Assembly: GCF_014650675.1 (NCBI RefSeq) | Contig: NZ_BMVK01000007.1 | Location: 1 to 64,000, forward strand | DNA: 64,000 nt | Source: Streptomyces anulatus | Lineage (GTDB): Bacteria > Actinomycetota > Actinomycetes > Streptomycetales > Streptomycetaceae | Reading direction: 5' to 3' | Part shown: in pieces, positions 35,670 through 44,698 of the stretch | Layout: the number at the start of each line of letters is the position of its first letter | How positions within the stretch are numbered: position 1 is the stretch's first letter | Notes under the pieces: generated by a model | What the model was told of the DNA's origin: nothing | Seen by the model: the letters and a program-made list of their open reading frames with translations, nothing else | The model's database searches: none | Translations under genes and position numbers: made by a program

Positions 35670-37321
35670 GACCGGCCCCTGGCCGGGTCCACCGGGTCCG
35701 TCGCGGACAGGACTTCGGCGAGATCGGCGGGTGTGGAGGCGTCGAACACGGTGGCCACGGACGCTTCTTCCACGGCCAGTTCGAGCCGCATGCGGCTGAC
35801 CAGCGCGGTGGCCATGAGCGAGGTGCCGCCGAGGGCGAAGAAGTCGTCGTCCGGTGCGACCGCATCCACCGACAGCACCTCGGCGAACAGCCGGGCCAGG
35901 TCGTCGGCGAGCGTGCCCGGCGCCCGACGGGCGGGCTCGGCGAAGGCGGCCCGGTCCAGTTTTCCGTTGGGGGTCGACGGGAAGTACCCGACCACCTCGA
36001 TCACGTCCGGGACGAGGTGGGCCGGCAGCCGCTCGGCGAGGTGCGCGCGCAGGTCCGGCACGCTCGCCCCGCGCGGCACCACGTAGCCCACCAGGTAGGC
36101 GCCGAGCGGTCCTGGGCGGGCGACGACCGCCGCACGCGCCACCGCCGGGTGAGCGCCGAGCACGGCCTCCACCTCGGCCGGCTCGACCCGGTACCCGCGG
36201 ATCTTCACCTGGTCGTCGGCCCGGCCGAGGAACAGCAGGTCACCGCCCGGCAGCACACGGACCAGGTCGCCGGTGCGGAACATGCGCGCCCCGGGCGGAC
36301 CCCACGGGTCGGCGACGAACCGCTGCGCGGTCGCCCCGGGGCAGCCCAGATAGCCGCGCGCGACCCCGGCGCCGCCGATGTACAGCTCGCCCTCGGCGGC
36401 CGGGGCGCACGTCTCGTCCAGCACCCGTAGTCCGGTGCCGGGGATCGCCGCCCCGATCGGCACCACCGGGCCGCCGGTGAGCGGCGCGCTCATGGTGGCG
36501 CACGCGGTCGTCTCGGTCGGACCGTAGGCATTGATCATCCGGCGGCCGGCGGACCAGCGGGCGACGAGGTCCCGGCCCGGCGCCTCCCCCGCGACGATCA
36601 GGCAGGTGACCGAAGGCAGTGCCAGGTCCGGCTGGGTGGCGAGCGCGCTCGGTGGCATGCACACGTGGGTGACGCCGTGCTCGGCGACGAACCGGGCGAA
36701 CGGCTCGCCGGGCGGAAGGCCCTCGGGCGGTGCGAGAACGAGCGTGGCCCCGGTGAGCAGCGCCATGCAGAGGTCGGCGACGGCCACATCGAAGCCGACC
36801 GACGCGTACTGCAGAACCCTGGCACCCGGTCGGGCACCGAAACGTTCCCGTTGCGCCGCGACGAGGTGGGCGATCCCCGCATGCGGAACGACCACGCCCT
36901 TGGGCTTTCCGGTCGAGCCCGAGGTGTAGATGACGTAGGCGGCGTTCGCCGGATCGGGATCCGCCACCGGGGCGGCGGACGCAGACGAGGCCTCCAGCGC
37001 CCGTAGCTCCGCCGGTGTCAGCACCAGGGCGGGACGGGCGTCGGCGAGCACGGCGGCCACCCGGTCCGGTGGCTGGGCGGAGTCGACCGGCAGGTACGCG
37101 GCTCCTGCGGCGAGCACGGCGACGACAGCCACCACCATCTCCGCGCCACGCGGGATCGCGACGGCGACGATGTCGTCCGGCCCGATCCCGCGGTCCCGCA
37201 GCCCGCACGCCACCGCGGAAGCGCGGGCGTCGAGCTCACCGTAGGAGAGCGTGCGGTCGGCGGCGACCACCGCTGTCGCATCCGGGGCCCGGACGACCTG
37301 GCGCCGGAACATCCCCACCAT
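35666..37321 (-). CDS. Stand-alone NRPS loading protein, A-T didomain
   Basis: This 551-residue protein contains an adenylation domain (A3 I-Y-T-S-G-S-T-G-K-P-K-G near 131, A5 N-A-Y-G-P-T-E near 264, A7 Y/F-R-T-G-D-L near 348, A10 P-N-G-K-L-D-R at 451-457) and a carrier domain with L-G-G-T-S (Ser501). Its by-eye code DVACIAAACK keeps the Asp that binds an alpha-amino group, so an alpha-amino acid is loaded, probably hydrophobic or aromatic. It would deliver the first residue to C1 of the dimodular NRPS. The ATG at 37321 has a poor ribosome site; a GTG at 37366 is an alternative. MbtH at 49975 probably assists it. Confidence 0.88.
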   Translation of the reverse strand: MVGMFRRQVVRAPDATAVVAADRTLSYGELDARASAVACGLRDRGIGPDDIVAVAIPRGAEMVVAVVAVLAAGAAYLPVDSAQPPDRVAAVLADARPALVLTPAELRALEASSASAAPVADPDPANAAYVIYTSGSTGKPKGVVVPHAGIAHLVAAQRERFGARPGARVLQYASVGFDVAVADLCMALLTGATLVLAPPEGLPPGEPFARFVAEHGVTHVCMPPSALATQPDLALPSVTCLIVAGEAPGRDLVARWSAGRRMINAYGPTETTACATMSAPLTGGPVVPIGAAIPGTGLRVLDETCAPAAEGELYIGGAGVARGYLGCPGATAQRFVADPWGPPGARMFRTGDLVRVLPGGDLLFLGRADDQVKIRGYRVEPAEVEAVLGAHPAVARAAVVARPGPLGAYLVGYVVPRGASVPDLRAHLAERLPAHLVPDVIEVVGYFPSTPNGKLDRAAFAEPARRAPGTLADDLARLFAEVLSVDAVAPDDDFFALGGTSLMATALVSRMRLELAVEEASVATVFDASTPADLAEVLSATDPVDPARGRS

Positions 37322-37662
37322 CGTCCTGGCCGGTAAACAATTCGCCGTATCTATTCGCGCGTCCACTACGATTTCACACTCCGTGACCCACGGAAATCCA
37401 TTGGGGGAACGGAGGGAACTCTGTCCTATAACGCGGATCGGTGTCAACGAGGTCAACGAGCTGCTTACTTCGACGCTCACCCGATGCGCCGACTGCTCGG
37501 CAATCATGAGAACTTACTAAGGGAAACTTTGTCTCGCCGGTCTGTTCGGTGCCATAACCTGGCCAGTATCTTGTAGCCGATTCCCGGGATCTGATCGGTC
37601 AAGCGCTGCCGAGCGTGACCACGTTGTGCTCGGAAATGGGTTGGCCATCTGGAGGAGTTCGG
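37322..37662. promoter_or_regulatory. Divergent control region between the NRPS operon and the ParB-fold regulator
   Basis: This 341-base stretch has no gene and is visibly less GC-rich than its surroundings. It holds a 9-bp perfect tandem repeat (GTCAACGAG twice, 37443-37460). On the minus strand a TATAGG element (37425-37430) lies 12 bases past the repeats, as an activator site placed over a -35 region would. On the plus strand TTGTCT (37529-37534) and CATAAC (37553-37558), 18 bases apart, are a candidate promoter for the regulator. No canonical StrR operator is seen here. Confidence 0.5.
37443..37460. repeat. Perfect 9-bp tandem direct repeat GTCAACGAG x2
   Basis: Two adjacent copies lie in the divergent promoter region, next to a candidate -10 for the NRPS operon. 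Direct-repeat operators are typical of SARP-like activators, whereas StrR-like proteins use inverted repeats, so the binding protein is uncertain. Confidence 0.5.
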
Positions 37663-38682
37663 ATGAGCAGGACATCGCTGGGTGCGCAGCCGACGGACAC
37701 GCTGCCGACGTTCGTGCCGGTCGACCAGGTGACCGAAACGTGTCTCGTACGGGTCGCCGGCTCCCGTCCCGACCACGTCAGCGCGCTCGCGCAGTGCCGG
37801 GACGACCTCCCGCCGATCCTCGTTCACCGGCCGACCATGCAGGTGATCGACGGCGTGCACCGCCTGCGTGCGGCGAGGCTGCGCGGGGATGCCACCATCG
37901 GTGCGCTGTTCGTCGACTGCACGGAGGAGGACGCGTTCGTGCTGGCCGTGAGCGCCAACGTGACCCAGGGGTTGCCTCTGACGCTGGCCGACCGCACCGC
38001 CGCCGCCTCCCGGATCCTCGCGTCGCATCCGCATCTTTCGGACCGCCTGATCGCGTCGACAGCCGGATTGTCCACCAAGACGGTGGCCGCGATCCGGCAG
38101 CGTACAACCGGGGAAATGACTCAGTTGCACACCCGCCTCGGCCGCGACGGAAAGGTGCGGCCACTCGACGCCTCCCACGGACGCATGATGGCGAGCCAGG
38201 CAATTTCGAACGACCCGGATCTTTCGCTACGGGCGATTGCCCGCATCGCCGGAATATCGGTCGGCACCGCCCGGGACGTCCGGGAAAGAATGCGCCGCGG
38301 CGAGGATCCCGTTCCGCCGCGATATCGCCTTTCCACCGGACACCGGGCGGAAAGCAACGCACCGGAGCACCATGGTCCGGGCAACACCACCGGCGGTGGC
38401 ATCACCACCGACGGCAAGCACACCACCGGCACGCCTCGCGCCGAACGCGACCGGTTCCTGCTCGCGCTGCGCACCGATCCGTCGTTGCGGTTCTCCGAGA
38501 TCGGCCGCGCGCTCCTGCGGCTGCTCGACGCCAACACGCTCGACGCCGCGCAGTGGGACCGCCTCGCCGCCGCCGTCCCCCAGCGCTGGTCACCGGTCGT
38601 CGCCGATCTCGCCATGGACTGCGCGGCCGACTGGTCGGCGCTCGCCTGCCGGGTCCGCGACCAGGTCCGCGTCAGCGCGTGA
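37663..38682 (+). CDS. StrR/NovG-type ParB-fold pathway-specific regulator
   Basis: This 339-residue protein has a ParB/Srx N-domain with V-I-D-G-V-H-R-L-R-A-A (61-71), then S-A-N-V-T-Q-G-L-P-L-T-L-A-D-R, and a helix-turn-helix around 120-147, the layout of StrR, NovG, Bbr and Tei15*. These activate antibiotic clusters by binding inverted repeats. The ATG at 37663 follows GGAGGAG. It is divergent from the NRPS operon and is the only regulator in the cluster, so it is the likely cluster activator. I saw no TTA codon in the part I read. Its 3' end overlaps the convergent transporter gene by 93 bases. Confidence 0.88.
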   Translation: MSRTSLGAQPTDTLPTFVPVDQVTETCLVRVAGSRPDHVSALAQCRDDLPPILVHRPTMQVIDGVHRLRAARLRGDATIGALFVDCTEEDAFVLAVSANVTQGLPLTLADRTAAASRILASHPHLSDRLIASTAGLSTKTVAAIRQRTTGEMTQLHTRLGRDGKVRPLDASHGRMMASQAISNDPDLSLRAIARIAGISVGTARDVRERMRRGEDPVPPRYRLSTGHRAESNAPEHHGPGNTTGGGITTDGKHTTGTPRAERDRFLLALRTDPSLRFSEIGRALLRLLDANTLDAAQWDRLAAAVPQRWSPVVADLAMDCAADWSALACRVRDQVRVSA

Positions 38683-39945
38683 GTCCGGCGCGCACGCCAC
38701 GGCGACGGCCGCCGTCATCTGGACCACCGCGAACAGCGCGACCACCGGAAGCAGCGACGACGCGTCGCCGGTGATCGCGACCGCGACCAGCGGCCAGAAG
38801 CTGGAGATGGTGACGCCGACCTGGTAGGTCACGGCGATCGCGGAGAACCGCACCATGGTCGGGAACAGGTCCACCAGGAACGCCGCCAGACCACCGTAGA
38901 TCGCGCCGTGCGCGATGGTCAGCGCGGGGACGAGCACCAGGGCGACCAGCGTCGGATCGCCCGAGGACAGCCAGGCGCCCGCCGGGATCATCGCCGCCAC
39001 CGAGACCGCGTAGCCGAAGATCATGACCGGCCGGCGGCCGAACCGATCGGACAGCGCGCCGAACACCGGCAGGGTCACGCACTCTCCCAGGGCCGCGATC
39101 ATCAGCCCGGTCAGCACGGTCGACCGCACCTGAGGCCCGGCCTCCGCCGCGTGCGCCACCAGGAAGACGGTGAACATCGCGATCACCGACCCCGTGCCGA
39201 GCGAGGCGAGAATGCCGATCACCACGCGGCGCGGCCACCTCCGCAGCACCATGATCACCGGCACCCGGGCGGGACGGTTCTCCGCCCGGCCCCGCACGAA
39301 CTCCGGTGTCTCCTCGATGCCCAGCCGGACCCAGATACCGATGCCGACCAGGACGATCGACCCCAGGAACGGCAGCCGCCACCCCCAGGTCAGGAAGTCC
39401 TCATCGGGCAGCCCGGAGATCAGCACGAAGGTGAGGTTGCTGCCGAACAGCGCCAGCGCGAAGCCCATCGCGGGCCAACTGCTGAAGAAGCCCCGGCGTC
39501 CGGGCGGGCCGTGCTCGGTGCTGAGCAGCACCGCGCTTCCCCATTCGCCGCCGATGCCGATGCCCTGGGCGACGCGCAACGTCACCAACAGGACCGGAGC
39601 GAGCACACCGGCCGTTTCATAGGTGGGCAGCAGGCCGACGCCGAACGTGGCGATGCCCATGATGAGCAGCGTCCACACCATCATCGACTTGCGACCCACC
39701 CGGTCGCCGAAGTGGCCGAACAGCAGGCCGCCCAGCGGGCGCGCGACGAACCCGGCCGCGTAGGTGGCGAACGACGCGAGCACACCGCCGGCAGCCGACG
39801 ATCCCGGGAAGAACAGCGGGCCGAACACCAGCGCGGACGCCGTCGCGTACAGGTAGAAGTCGTACCACTCGATGGCGGTGCCGATCGTGCTCGCGATCAG
39901 CACCCGGCGGACCGAACGCGGCGCCGGGGCCGTCCCTGGTTTCAC
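38590..39945 (-). CDS. MFS transporter, metabolite:H+ symporter-like, probable exporter
   Basis: This 451-residue protein has about 12 hydrophobic segments. It carries the G-T-A-I-E-W-Y-D-F-Y-L-Y opening typical of the ProP/shikimate-type MHS family, G-H-F-G-D-R-V-G-R-K in loop 2-3 and S-D-R-F-G-R-R in loop 8-9. The GTG start overlaps the sulfatase-like stop (GTGA). MHS members are usually importers, but its place in the cluster suggests export of the product or supply of a precursor. Its last 30 codons are antisense to the regulator gene. Confidence 0.85.
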   Translation of the reverse strand: MKPGTAPAPRSVRRVLIASTIGTAIEWYDFYLYATASALVFGPLFFPGSSAAGGVLASFATYAAGFVARPLGGLLFGHFGDRVGRKSMMVWTLLIMGIATFGVGLLPTYETAGVLAPVLLVTLRVAQGIGIGGEWGSAVLLSTEHGPPGRRGFFSSWPAMGFALALFGSNLTFVLISGLPDEDFLTWGWRLPFLGSIVLVGIGIWVRLGIEETPEFVRGRAENRPARVPVIMVLRRWPRRVVIGILASLGTGSVIAMFTVFLVAHAAEAGPQVRSTVLTGLMIAALGECVTLPVFGALSDRFGRRPVMIFGYAVSVAAMIPAGAWLSSGDPTLVALVLVPALTIAHGAIYGGLAAFLVDLFPTMVRFSAIAVTYQVGVTISSFWPLVAVAITGDASSLLPVVALFAVVQMTAAVAVACAPDSRADADLVADPAGERRPVGRAVHGEIGDDR

Positions 39946-41096
39946 GCGTCCTCGCCGGACACGAGAACCCGCCCGCCCAGCTCGTCGGGATCGGTGGCGA
40001 GGTCGTAGACCCACACCTGCCGCCCGTCCGCCTCCCAGATCACCTTCCGCCCGTCCGACCGCACGGCGTGCAGCGCCTTCAGGTCCGGGTAGTCGTCCGA
40101 TGCGGCGGCCCGCTCCTGCGGGAAGTAGGTCTCCGAGTACGCCTCGCGGGACGCCCCGGTACCGCCCTCGAAGAACTCGGTCAGCGAGGCGCCGTCCGAC
40201 GGCAGCGGGTCCAGCCCGAGATGGTCGAGCACCGTCGGCATGATGTCGACCAGCCGCACCTGGCTGTCCACGCTCGTCCCCACCGGCACCCCGGGGCCGC
40301 TGATGACCAGCGGCACGTGCTGGGTCGCGTCGAACAGCAGGCAGCCGTGGCCCTCCTCGTACGGGTGGCCGAGGTCGCCGGCGTGGTCGTTGGGGTACCA
40401 CCCGGCCAGGTCCTCGCCGTGGTCGGAGAAGCACACCACCAGCATCGAGTCGATGTCGTGGCCCATCTCGGCGATGCGGCGCAGCAGGAGCTGGACGTAG
40501 TGGTCGGTGTAGGCGATCTCGCCCTCGTACGGGTTCGCCACCTCGACGCCGACGTCCTCCGGCGGCTCGTACGGCCAGTGCGCGTCGAAGAAGTGCGCGA
40601 ACAGGAAGAACGGGCCGGCGCCGTCCAGCGACCGGAGCCAGCGGGTGGCGCGTTCGACCACCACCGGCGCGCGCTTGAGCGCCAGCCCGCGCAGCTTCAC
40701 GTCGCCGACCGACAGCGGGTCCCGGCCGTCCGGCAGCAGCGGGATCTCGTCGTCGTAGAAGTCGAACCCGCGGTCGATCCCGTACCACTGGTTCAGGCCG
40801 GGGCAGGACACCACCGCGCCGGTCGTGTACCCGGCCGCCGACAGGCGCTCCGCCAGCGTAGGAACCCGCTTGTCCAGCGCTTCGCGGAACAGGTGCCTGA
40901 CCCCGTGGCGGGGCGGCTGGAGCCCGGTGAACACCGTGGCGTGACTCACCGGCGTCAGGGGGCACGACGAGATCGCCTGCGTGAAGCTGACCCCGCTCGC
41001 GCGCAGCCGCTCCACACCGGGGTACTTCCCGGAATAGGCCACGTCGGCGCGGACGGTGTCCAGGGAGATGAACAGGATGTTCGGCTGTGCGGTCAC
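39942..41096 (-). CDS. Sulfatase-like hydrolase of the alkaline phosphatase superfamily, Thr nucleophile
   Basis: This 384-residue protein has N-terminal I-L-F-I-S-L-D-T-V-R-A-D and a C-terminal S-D-H-G-E-D-L, the two metal-binding motifs of sulfatases and arylphosphatases. The formylglycine consensus C-x-P-x-R, however, reads T48-P-V-S-H52. Thr at the nucleophile position is what phosphodiesterases/nucleotide pyrophosphatases of the superfamily use. A standard sulfatase is therefore unlikely; a phospho- or sulfotransferase or phosphodiesterase is possible. GTG start with GGAGGAA upstream. It forms a two-gene unit with the transporter, divergent from the right-arm operon. Confidence 0.78.
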   Translation of the reverse strand: MTAQPNILFISLDTVRADVAYSGKYPGVERLRASGVSFTQAISSCPLTPVSHATVFTGLQPPRHGVRHLFREALDKRVPTLAERLSAAGYTTGAVVSCPGLNQWYGIDRGFDFYDDEIPLLPDGRDPLSVGDVKLRGLALKRAPVVVERATRWLRSLDGAGPFFLFAHFFDAHWPYEPPEDVGVEVANPYEGEIAYTDHYVQLLLRRIAEMGHDIDSMLVVCFSDHGEDLAGWYPNDHAGDLGHPYEEGHGCLLFDATQHVPLVISGPGVPVGTSVDSQVRLVDIMPTVLDHLGLDPLPSDGASLTEFFEGGTGASREAYSETYFPQERAAASDDYPDLKALHAVRSDGRKVIWEADGRQVWVYDLATDPDELGGRVLVSGEDA

Positions 41097-41269
41097 CGGG
41101 ATTCCTCCGCGTTCCTCTGTCGACGCCGGGCGGCACCGAAGCTAACAACCGGCTCCCCGCGTTCGACAACGACCAACGGGCGGGCATGAACACCCGTGCT
41201 GAACAGCGCATCCCGCTCCTACAGTTACGCGGCGGAGACTCCACGACCGTGAAGCGAGGGAGCATTCAC
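41097..41269. promoter_or_regulatory. Divergent promoter region with StrR-like half-sites
   Basis: Bases 41161-41191 read GTTCGAC, 18 bases, ATGAAC, a degenerate version of the StrR inverted repeat (GTTCRAC-N16-GTYGAAC). The bases 41177-41194 (CGGGCGGGCATGAACACC) recur with 2 changes at 49731-49748 ahead of the third operon. These are candidates for the cluster regulator. Confidence 0.4.
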
Positions 41270-42934
41270 ATGGCGCGCAAGTTGTCCCTGGCACTGGAGC
41301 TGTATGCCGACGCGAACGGCACCGTCGACCAGCGCTACATCGATCAGATGCGCGACCAGGACGCCGAACCGGTGCCGGTCGATCCCGCGCTGCCGAGGTT
41401 CACCCTCGTCGTCGGGCCCTCGCCGTTCACCATGCCGCGCGGTTGGGAGTTCTTCCTCACCTCCCCCTACGAAGGGGCGACGTACATCTCGACCGTGCTG
41501 CACAACGCCGGATATCCGGTGCGCATCGTCGACGTCCGCTACACCCCGAACCCACTGCAGGCGGCGTACGAGCAGATCAACGAAGGCACCGATGTGCTCG
41601 GTGTGTGCACGTTCGAGGACAACTTCCCGTTCTGCCGCGCGCTGATGGCGATGGTCCGCGCATCGCACCCGGACATCCCGATCATCTGCGGCGGCTCGCT
41701 GGTCACTTCCGCCCCGTCGGTGTTCATGTCCGACACCGACTGCGACATCGCGGTGATCAGCGAGGGCGAGATCACCATCCTGGAGCTGATGGAGAGTTAC
41801 GCCCGCGGCTCGTGGAAGCACGACCTCCCGACCGTCAAGGGCATCTGCTACCGGGACGAGAAAGGCAACGCGCGCCGCACGCCGCCGCGTGGCCAGATGA
41901 TGGATCTCGACGCGCTGCCCAGGATGCGGCTCGAACTGTGGCCCCAGTCGCGGTCGCCGCTCGGCATGCAGCCGCAGGTGATCTCGTCCTACAGCCGCGG
42001 CTGCAAGATGGACTGCTCGTTCTGCTACCGCACCACCCCGCAGGTGCGGGCGAAGTCGCCGGAGAAGATGGACCGCGACCTCGACTGGCTGAAGACCCGG
42101 TACGGCGTGGAGTTCTGCTTCTTCGTCGACCTCACGTTCAGCTCGCACCGCGGCCAGACCATCGAGATGTGCGACGTGATCTCCCAGCACGATCTGCGGT
42201 GGACCTGTCTGACCCGGTGCGCCGACATGGACGTGCCGCGCATCGACGCGATGCGGGAGGCGGGGGCGGACATCATCCTGTACGGCGTCGAGTCGCTGGG
42301 CCGCGAGGTGTTGCGCGAGGCGCGCAAGGGCAGCAGCGAGAACCTGACCGTCCGCGCGATGCGCACCACGTTCGAGGGCGGCGTGCGGTTCGGCTCGCTG
42401 CTCATCGTCGGTCTGCCGAACGAGACCGAGGAGTCCTTGTCGGACATGGTGCAGTTCGCCGAGCAGTACAACCATGTGACCCGGGTGAAGTACCTGTCGG
42501 CCATGCCCGGTACGACGGTGTACCAGGACGCGGTGCGGAACAAGGTGATCCGCAGCGAGGTCGACCACCTGAACTGGCTGTCGGTCGAACAGGCGCTGCA
42601 CGAGGACGAGTTCCTGAACGTGAGCGGGCTGCCCGAGCGGGTCTGCCGGGATGCGTACAAACGGGTGTACGACGCCTATCAGCCCGGCCCGGTGATGGAC
42701 TTCCAGCACTGGCCGGAGCACTTCCAGTACTTCCACCCGCAGCCGGCCGACGGAACCGAGCGGTCGACGTCGTACGCCGGGAACGGCTGGCGCGCGGAGT
42801 GGAGTTCCGCCGCCGCGCCCCTGGTTCCCGGTTCCGAGCAGTACACCTTGGACAAGGTGGCCGACCCGGCGGTGGCCGAGGCCGGGAGCACGCTGATGGA
42901 CTGCGGCGCGAAGAAGCTCGCGGTCGGGGGCTGA
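41270..42934 (+). CDS. Cobalamin-binding radical SAM enzyme 1
   Basis: This 554-residue enzyme has an N-terminal Rossmann-like B12 domain (about 40-190, with Y-E-G-A-T-Y-I-S-T-V-L-H-N-A-G-Y and I-I-C-G-G-S-L), then the radical SAM cluster motif C245-x3-C249-x2-C252-Y and a partial TIM barrel. It lacks DxHxxG, as most B12-radical SAM enzymes do. The family carries out methylation of unactivated carbons or phosphorus, among other radical reactions. The ATG at 41270 has GAGGGAG upstream. It is first in an operon of seven genes linked by overlapping or nearly adjacent stops and starts. Its substrate is unknown. Confidence 0.87.
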   Translation: MARKLSLALELYADANGTVDQRYIDQMRDQDAEPVPVDPALPRFTLVVGPSPFTMPRGWEFFLTSPYEGATYISTVLHNAGYPVRIVDVRYTPNPLQAAYEQINEGTDVLGVCTFEDNFPFCRALMAMVRASHPDIPIICGGSLVTSAPSVFMSDTDCDIAVISEGEITILELMESYARGSWKHDLPTVKGICYRDEKGNARRTPPRGQMMDLDALPRMRLELWPQSRSPLGMQPQVISSYSRGCKMDCSFCYRTTPQVRAKSPEKMDRDLDWLKTRYGVEFCFFVDLTFSSHRGQTIEMCDVISQHDLRWTCLTRCADMDVPRIDAMREAGADIILYGVESLGREVLREARKGSSENLTVRAMRTTFEGGVRFGSLLIVGLPNETEESLSDMVQFAEQYNHVTRVKYLSAMPGTTVYQDAVRNKVIRSEVDHLNWLSVEQALHEDEFLNVSGLPERVCRDAYKRVYDAYQPGPVMDFQHWPEHFQYFHPQPADGTERSTSYAGNGWRAEWSSAAAPLVPGSEQYTLDKVADPAVAEAGSTLMDCGAKKLAVGG

Positions 42935-42937
42935 CCG

Positions 42938-43957
42938 GTGTCCCCCCAGGACGGCCCGATCCTGATCATCGGAACCGAACGCTCCGGGTCGAACCTGCTG
43001 CGGCTGGTGCTCGACGCGCACTCGCGGATCGCGGTCCCGCACCCGCCGCACTTCATGCGGTACCTGTCCGGCATCCCGTACGAGGGCGATGTCGACGCGA
43101 TGGTGGGCGACGCGATGCGGTTGCTGCGCGACCACATCCACCCGTGGCCGCACGTGATCGACCGGGCCGCGGTGACCGAGGCGGCCGGCCCGTCGCTGTT
43201 CGGGGTGGTGTCGGCGATCTACGACCAGTACCGCGTCGCGGAGGGCGCGGCCCGGTGGGGGTGCAAGAGCACGTTCATGGTCGAGCACGTCGACGAGGTG
43301 CTCGCCGAACGCCCGGACGCACGGTTCCTGTGGCTGGTGCGTGATCCCCGCGATGTGGTCGCGTCCGCGAAGCGGGCCGTGTTCGGCTACTGCCACCCGT
43401 ACCGGATGGCGCTGCGGTGGACGGCCGAACAGGACCTCGCCCGCGCGGCTCTGGAGCGATGGGGGCCGGGAGTGGTGCACCTGGTGCGGTACGAGGACCT
43501 GGTGGCCGCGCCCGACCGGGAGATCCGGGCGATCTGCGACTTCGTCGGGGAAGCGTTCGAGCCCGCGATGCTGGCGCACCACCTCGGTGACCACGCCCGG
43601 GTGACCGCGTCCCTGTCGGCGTCCTGGCGCACGGCGGGCGACCCGATCACCACGGCCCGGATCGGCGCCCACCGGCAGGGGCTGTCCGACCGGGAGCGGC
43701 GGCAGGTGGAGAGCGTGACCGCGCGGGCGATGGAGAAGCTTCGCTACTCGTTCGACGAGGCCTCGCTGGGCGAACCGGCTCCCGGCCCGCTCGGCGTCGT
43801 ACTCCGCGGGTCGGCGGTACGGCTGGCGGTGGAGGCCCGATCGCTGCGCACCGACCGCAACCACTTCCGGCGCTGGCGGCGCGATGTCACCGTCCGCCGG
43901 CTGCGCCGCCGCGCGAAGCCGGACCGCGCCCCGATTCCAGCAGGAGAGAGCAGATGA
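42938..43957 (+). CDS. Sulfotransferase 1 (PAPS-dependent)
   Basis: This 339-residue protein has the 5'-phosphosulfate-binding loop I-G-T-E-R-S-G-S-N-L-L-R (about 11-22) and a 3'-phosphate motif L-V-R-D-P-R-D-V-V-A-S (about 131-141). It should transfer sulfate from PAPS to a hydroxyl or amine. The GTG at 42938 follows the radical SAM stop by 3 bases and its own stop overlaps the methyltransferase start (ATGA). A basic Arg-rich C-terminal tail (last 50 residues) is unusual. Confidence 0.85.
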   Translation: MSPQDGPILIIGTERSGSNLLRLVLDAHSRIAVPHPPHFMRYLSGIPYEGDVDAMVGDAMRLLRDHIHPWPHVIDRAAVTEAAGPSLFGVVSAIYDQYRVAEGAARWGCKSTFMVEHVDEVLAERPDARFLWLVRDPRDVVASAKRAVFGYCHPYRMALRWTAEQDLARAALERWGPGVVHLVRYEDLVAAPDREIRAICDFVGEAFEPAMLAHHLGDHARVTASLSASWRTAGDPITTARIGAHRQGLSDRERRQVESVTARAMEKLRYSFDEASLGEPAPGPLGVVLRGSAVRLAVEARSLRTDRNHFRRWRRDVTVRRLRRRAKPDRAPIPAGESR

Positions 43958-44697
43958 ACGAAACGGGAAGCGTCCGCACGCACTTCGCCGACCGGGCGGG
44001 CACCTACGACCGGTCCAGTTCCTGGTGCACCGACGACGCGCTCGGCGAGCTGATGCTGTCCACGGCCGCGCCCCGGCCGGGCGACGCGGTCCTGGACGTG
44101 GCGTGCGGCACCGGGCTGGTGTCGAGGCTCTTCGCCGGGCGGGTGCGGCGGCTGGCCGGCGTGGACATCACGCCGGAGATGGCCGAGCAGGCGCGCGACG
44201 TGCTCGACGAACTGGTGATCGCCCCGGCGGAGGAACTGCCTTTCGATGACGGCACGTTCGACATCGTGGTGTGCCGTCAGGGGATCCAGTTCATGACGCT
44301 GCCGGACGCGGTGCGGGAGATGGTGCGGGTGACCCGGCCGGGTGGGCGGGTCGTGCTGGCCCACCTGTGCGCCTACGGGGACGACGACCGCGACGAGTAC
44401 GCCGAGATCCTGCGGCTGCGCAACCCGGCCCGGCGACACTTCTTCCGGCCCGGCGATGTCGAAGCCCTGCTCGCCGGCGCGGGGTGCGAACCGGTGCGGT
44501 CGCGGCGGTACGTGTCGGTGGAGGACATCGACGTGTGGTCGGACAACGGGGCGATCGGCGAAGACGCGCGGGAGGCCATCCGGGACCGTTACCGGAGGGC
44601 GTCACCCGCGTTCCGCGCACGGCACGCGGTGGACGAGGCCGACGGGCGGATCACCGACCACATGCTGTTCGTCGTCGCCTCGGGAACGAGGGTCTGA
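43954..44697 (+). CDS. Class I SAM methyltransferase (UbiE-like)
   Basis: This 247-residue protein has motif I L-D-V-A-C-G-T-G near residue 47, V-D-I-T-P-E-M as acidic loop, and R-P-G-G-R-V-V-L. It is clearly related to the C-terminal domain of the GyrB-methyltransferase fusion three genes on: both share V/L-D-x-T-P-E-M, L-P-F-x-D-x-x-F-D-x-V-V and similar C-terminal halves. It is a small-molecule methyltransferase. The start overlaps the sulfotransferase stop. Confidence 0.85.
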   Translation: MNETGSVRTHFADRAGTYDRSSSWCTDDALGELMLSTAAPRPGDAVLDVACGTGLVSRLFAGRVRRLAGVDITPEMAEQARDVLDELVIAPAEELPFDDGTFDIVVCRQGIQFMTLPDAVREMVRVTRPGGRVVLAHLCAYGDDDRDEYAEILRLRNPARRHFFRPGDVEALLAGAGCEPVRSRRYVSVEDIDVWSDNGAIGEDAREAIRDRYRRASPAFRARHAVDEADGRITDHMLFVVASGTRV

Positions 44698-44698
44698 C

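Noticed and set aside
37322..37662. Canonical StrR operator (inverted repeat GTTCRACTGC...CRGTYGAAC)
   Set aside because: No close match was found in this spacer. Only degenerate half-sites are seen at 41161.
37663..38682. TTA codon in the regulator gene implying bldA control
   Set aside because: None was seen in the part of the coding sequence I read; the remainder was not checked codon by codon.
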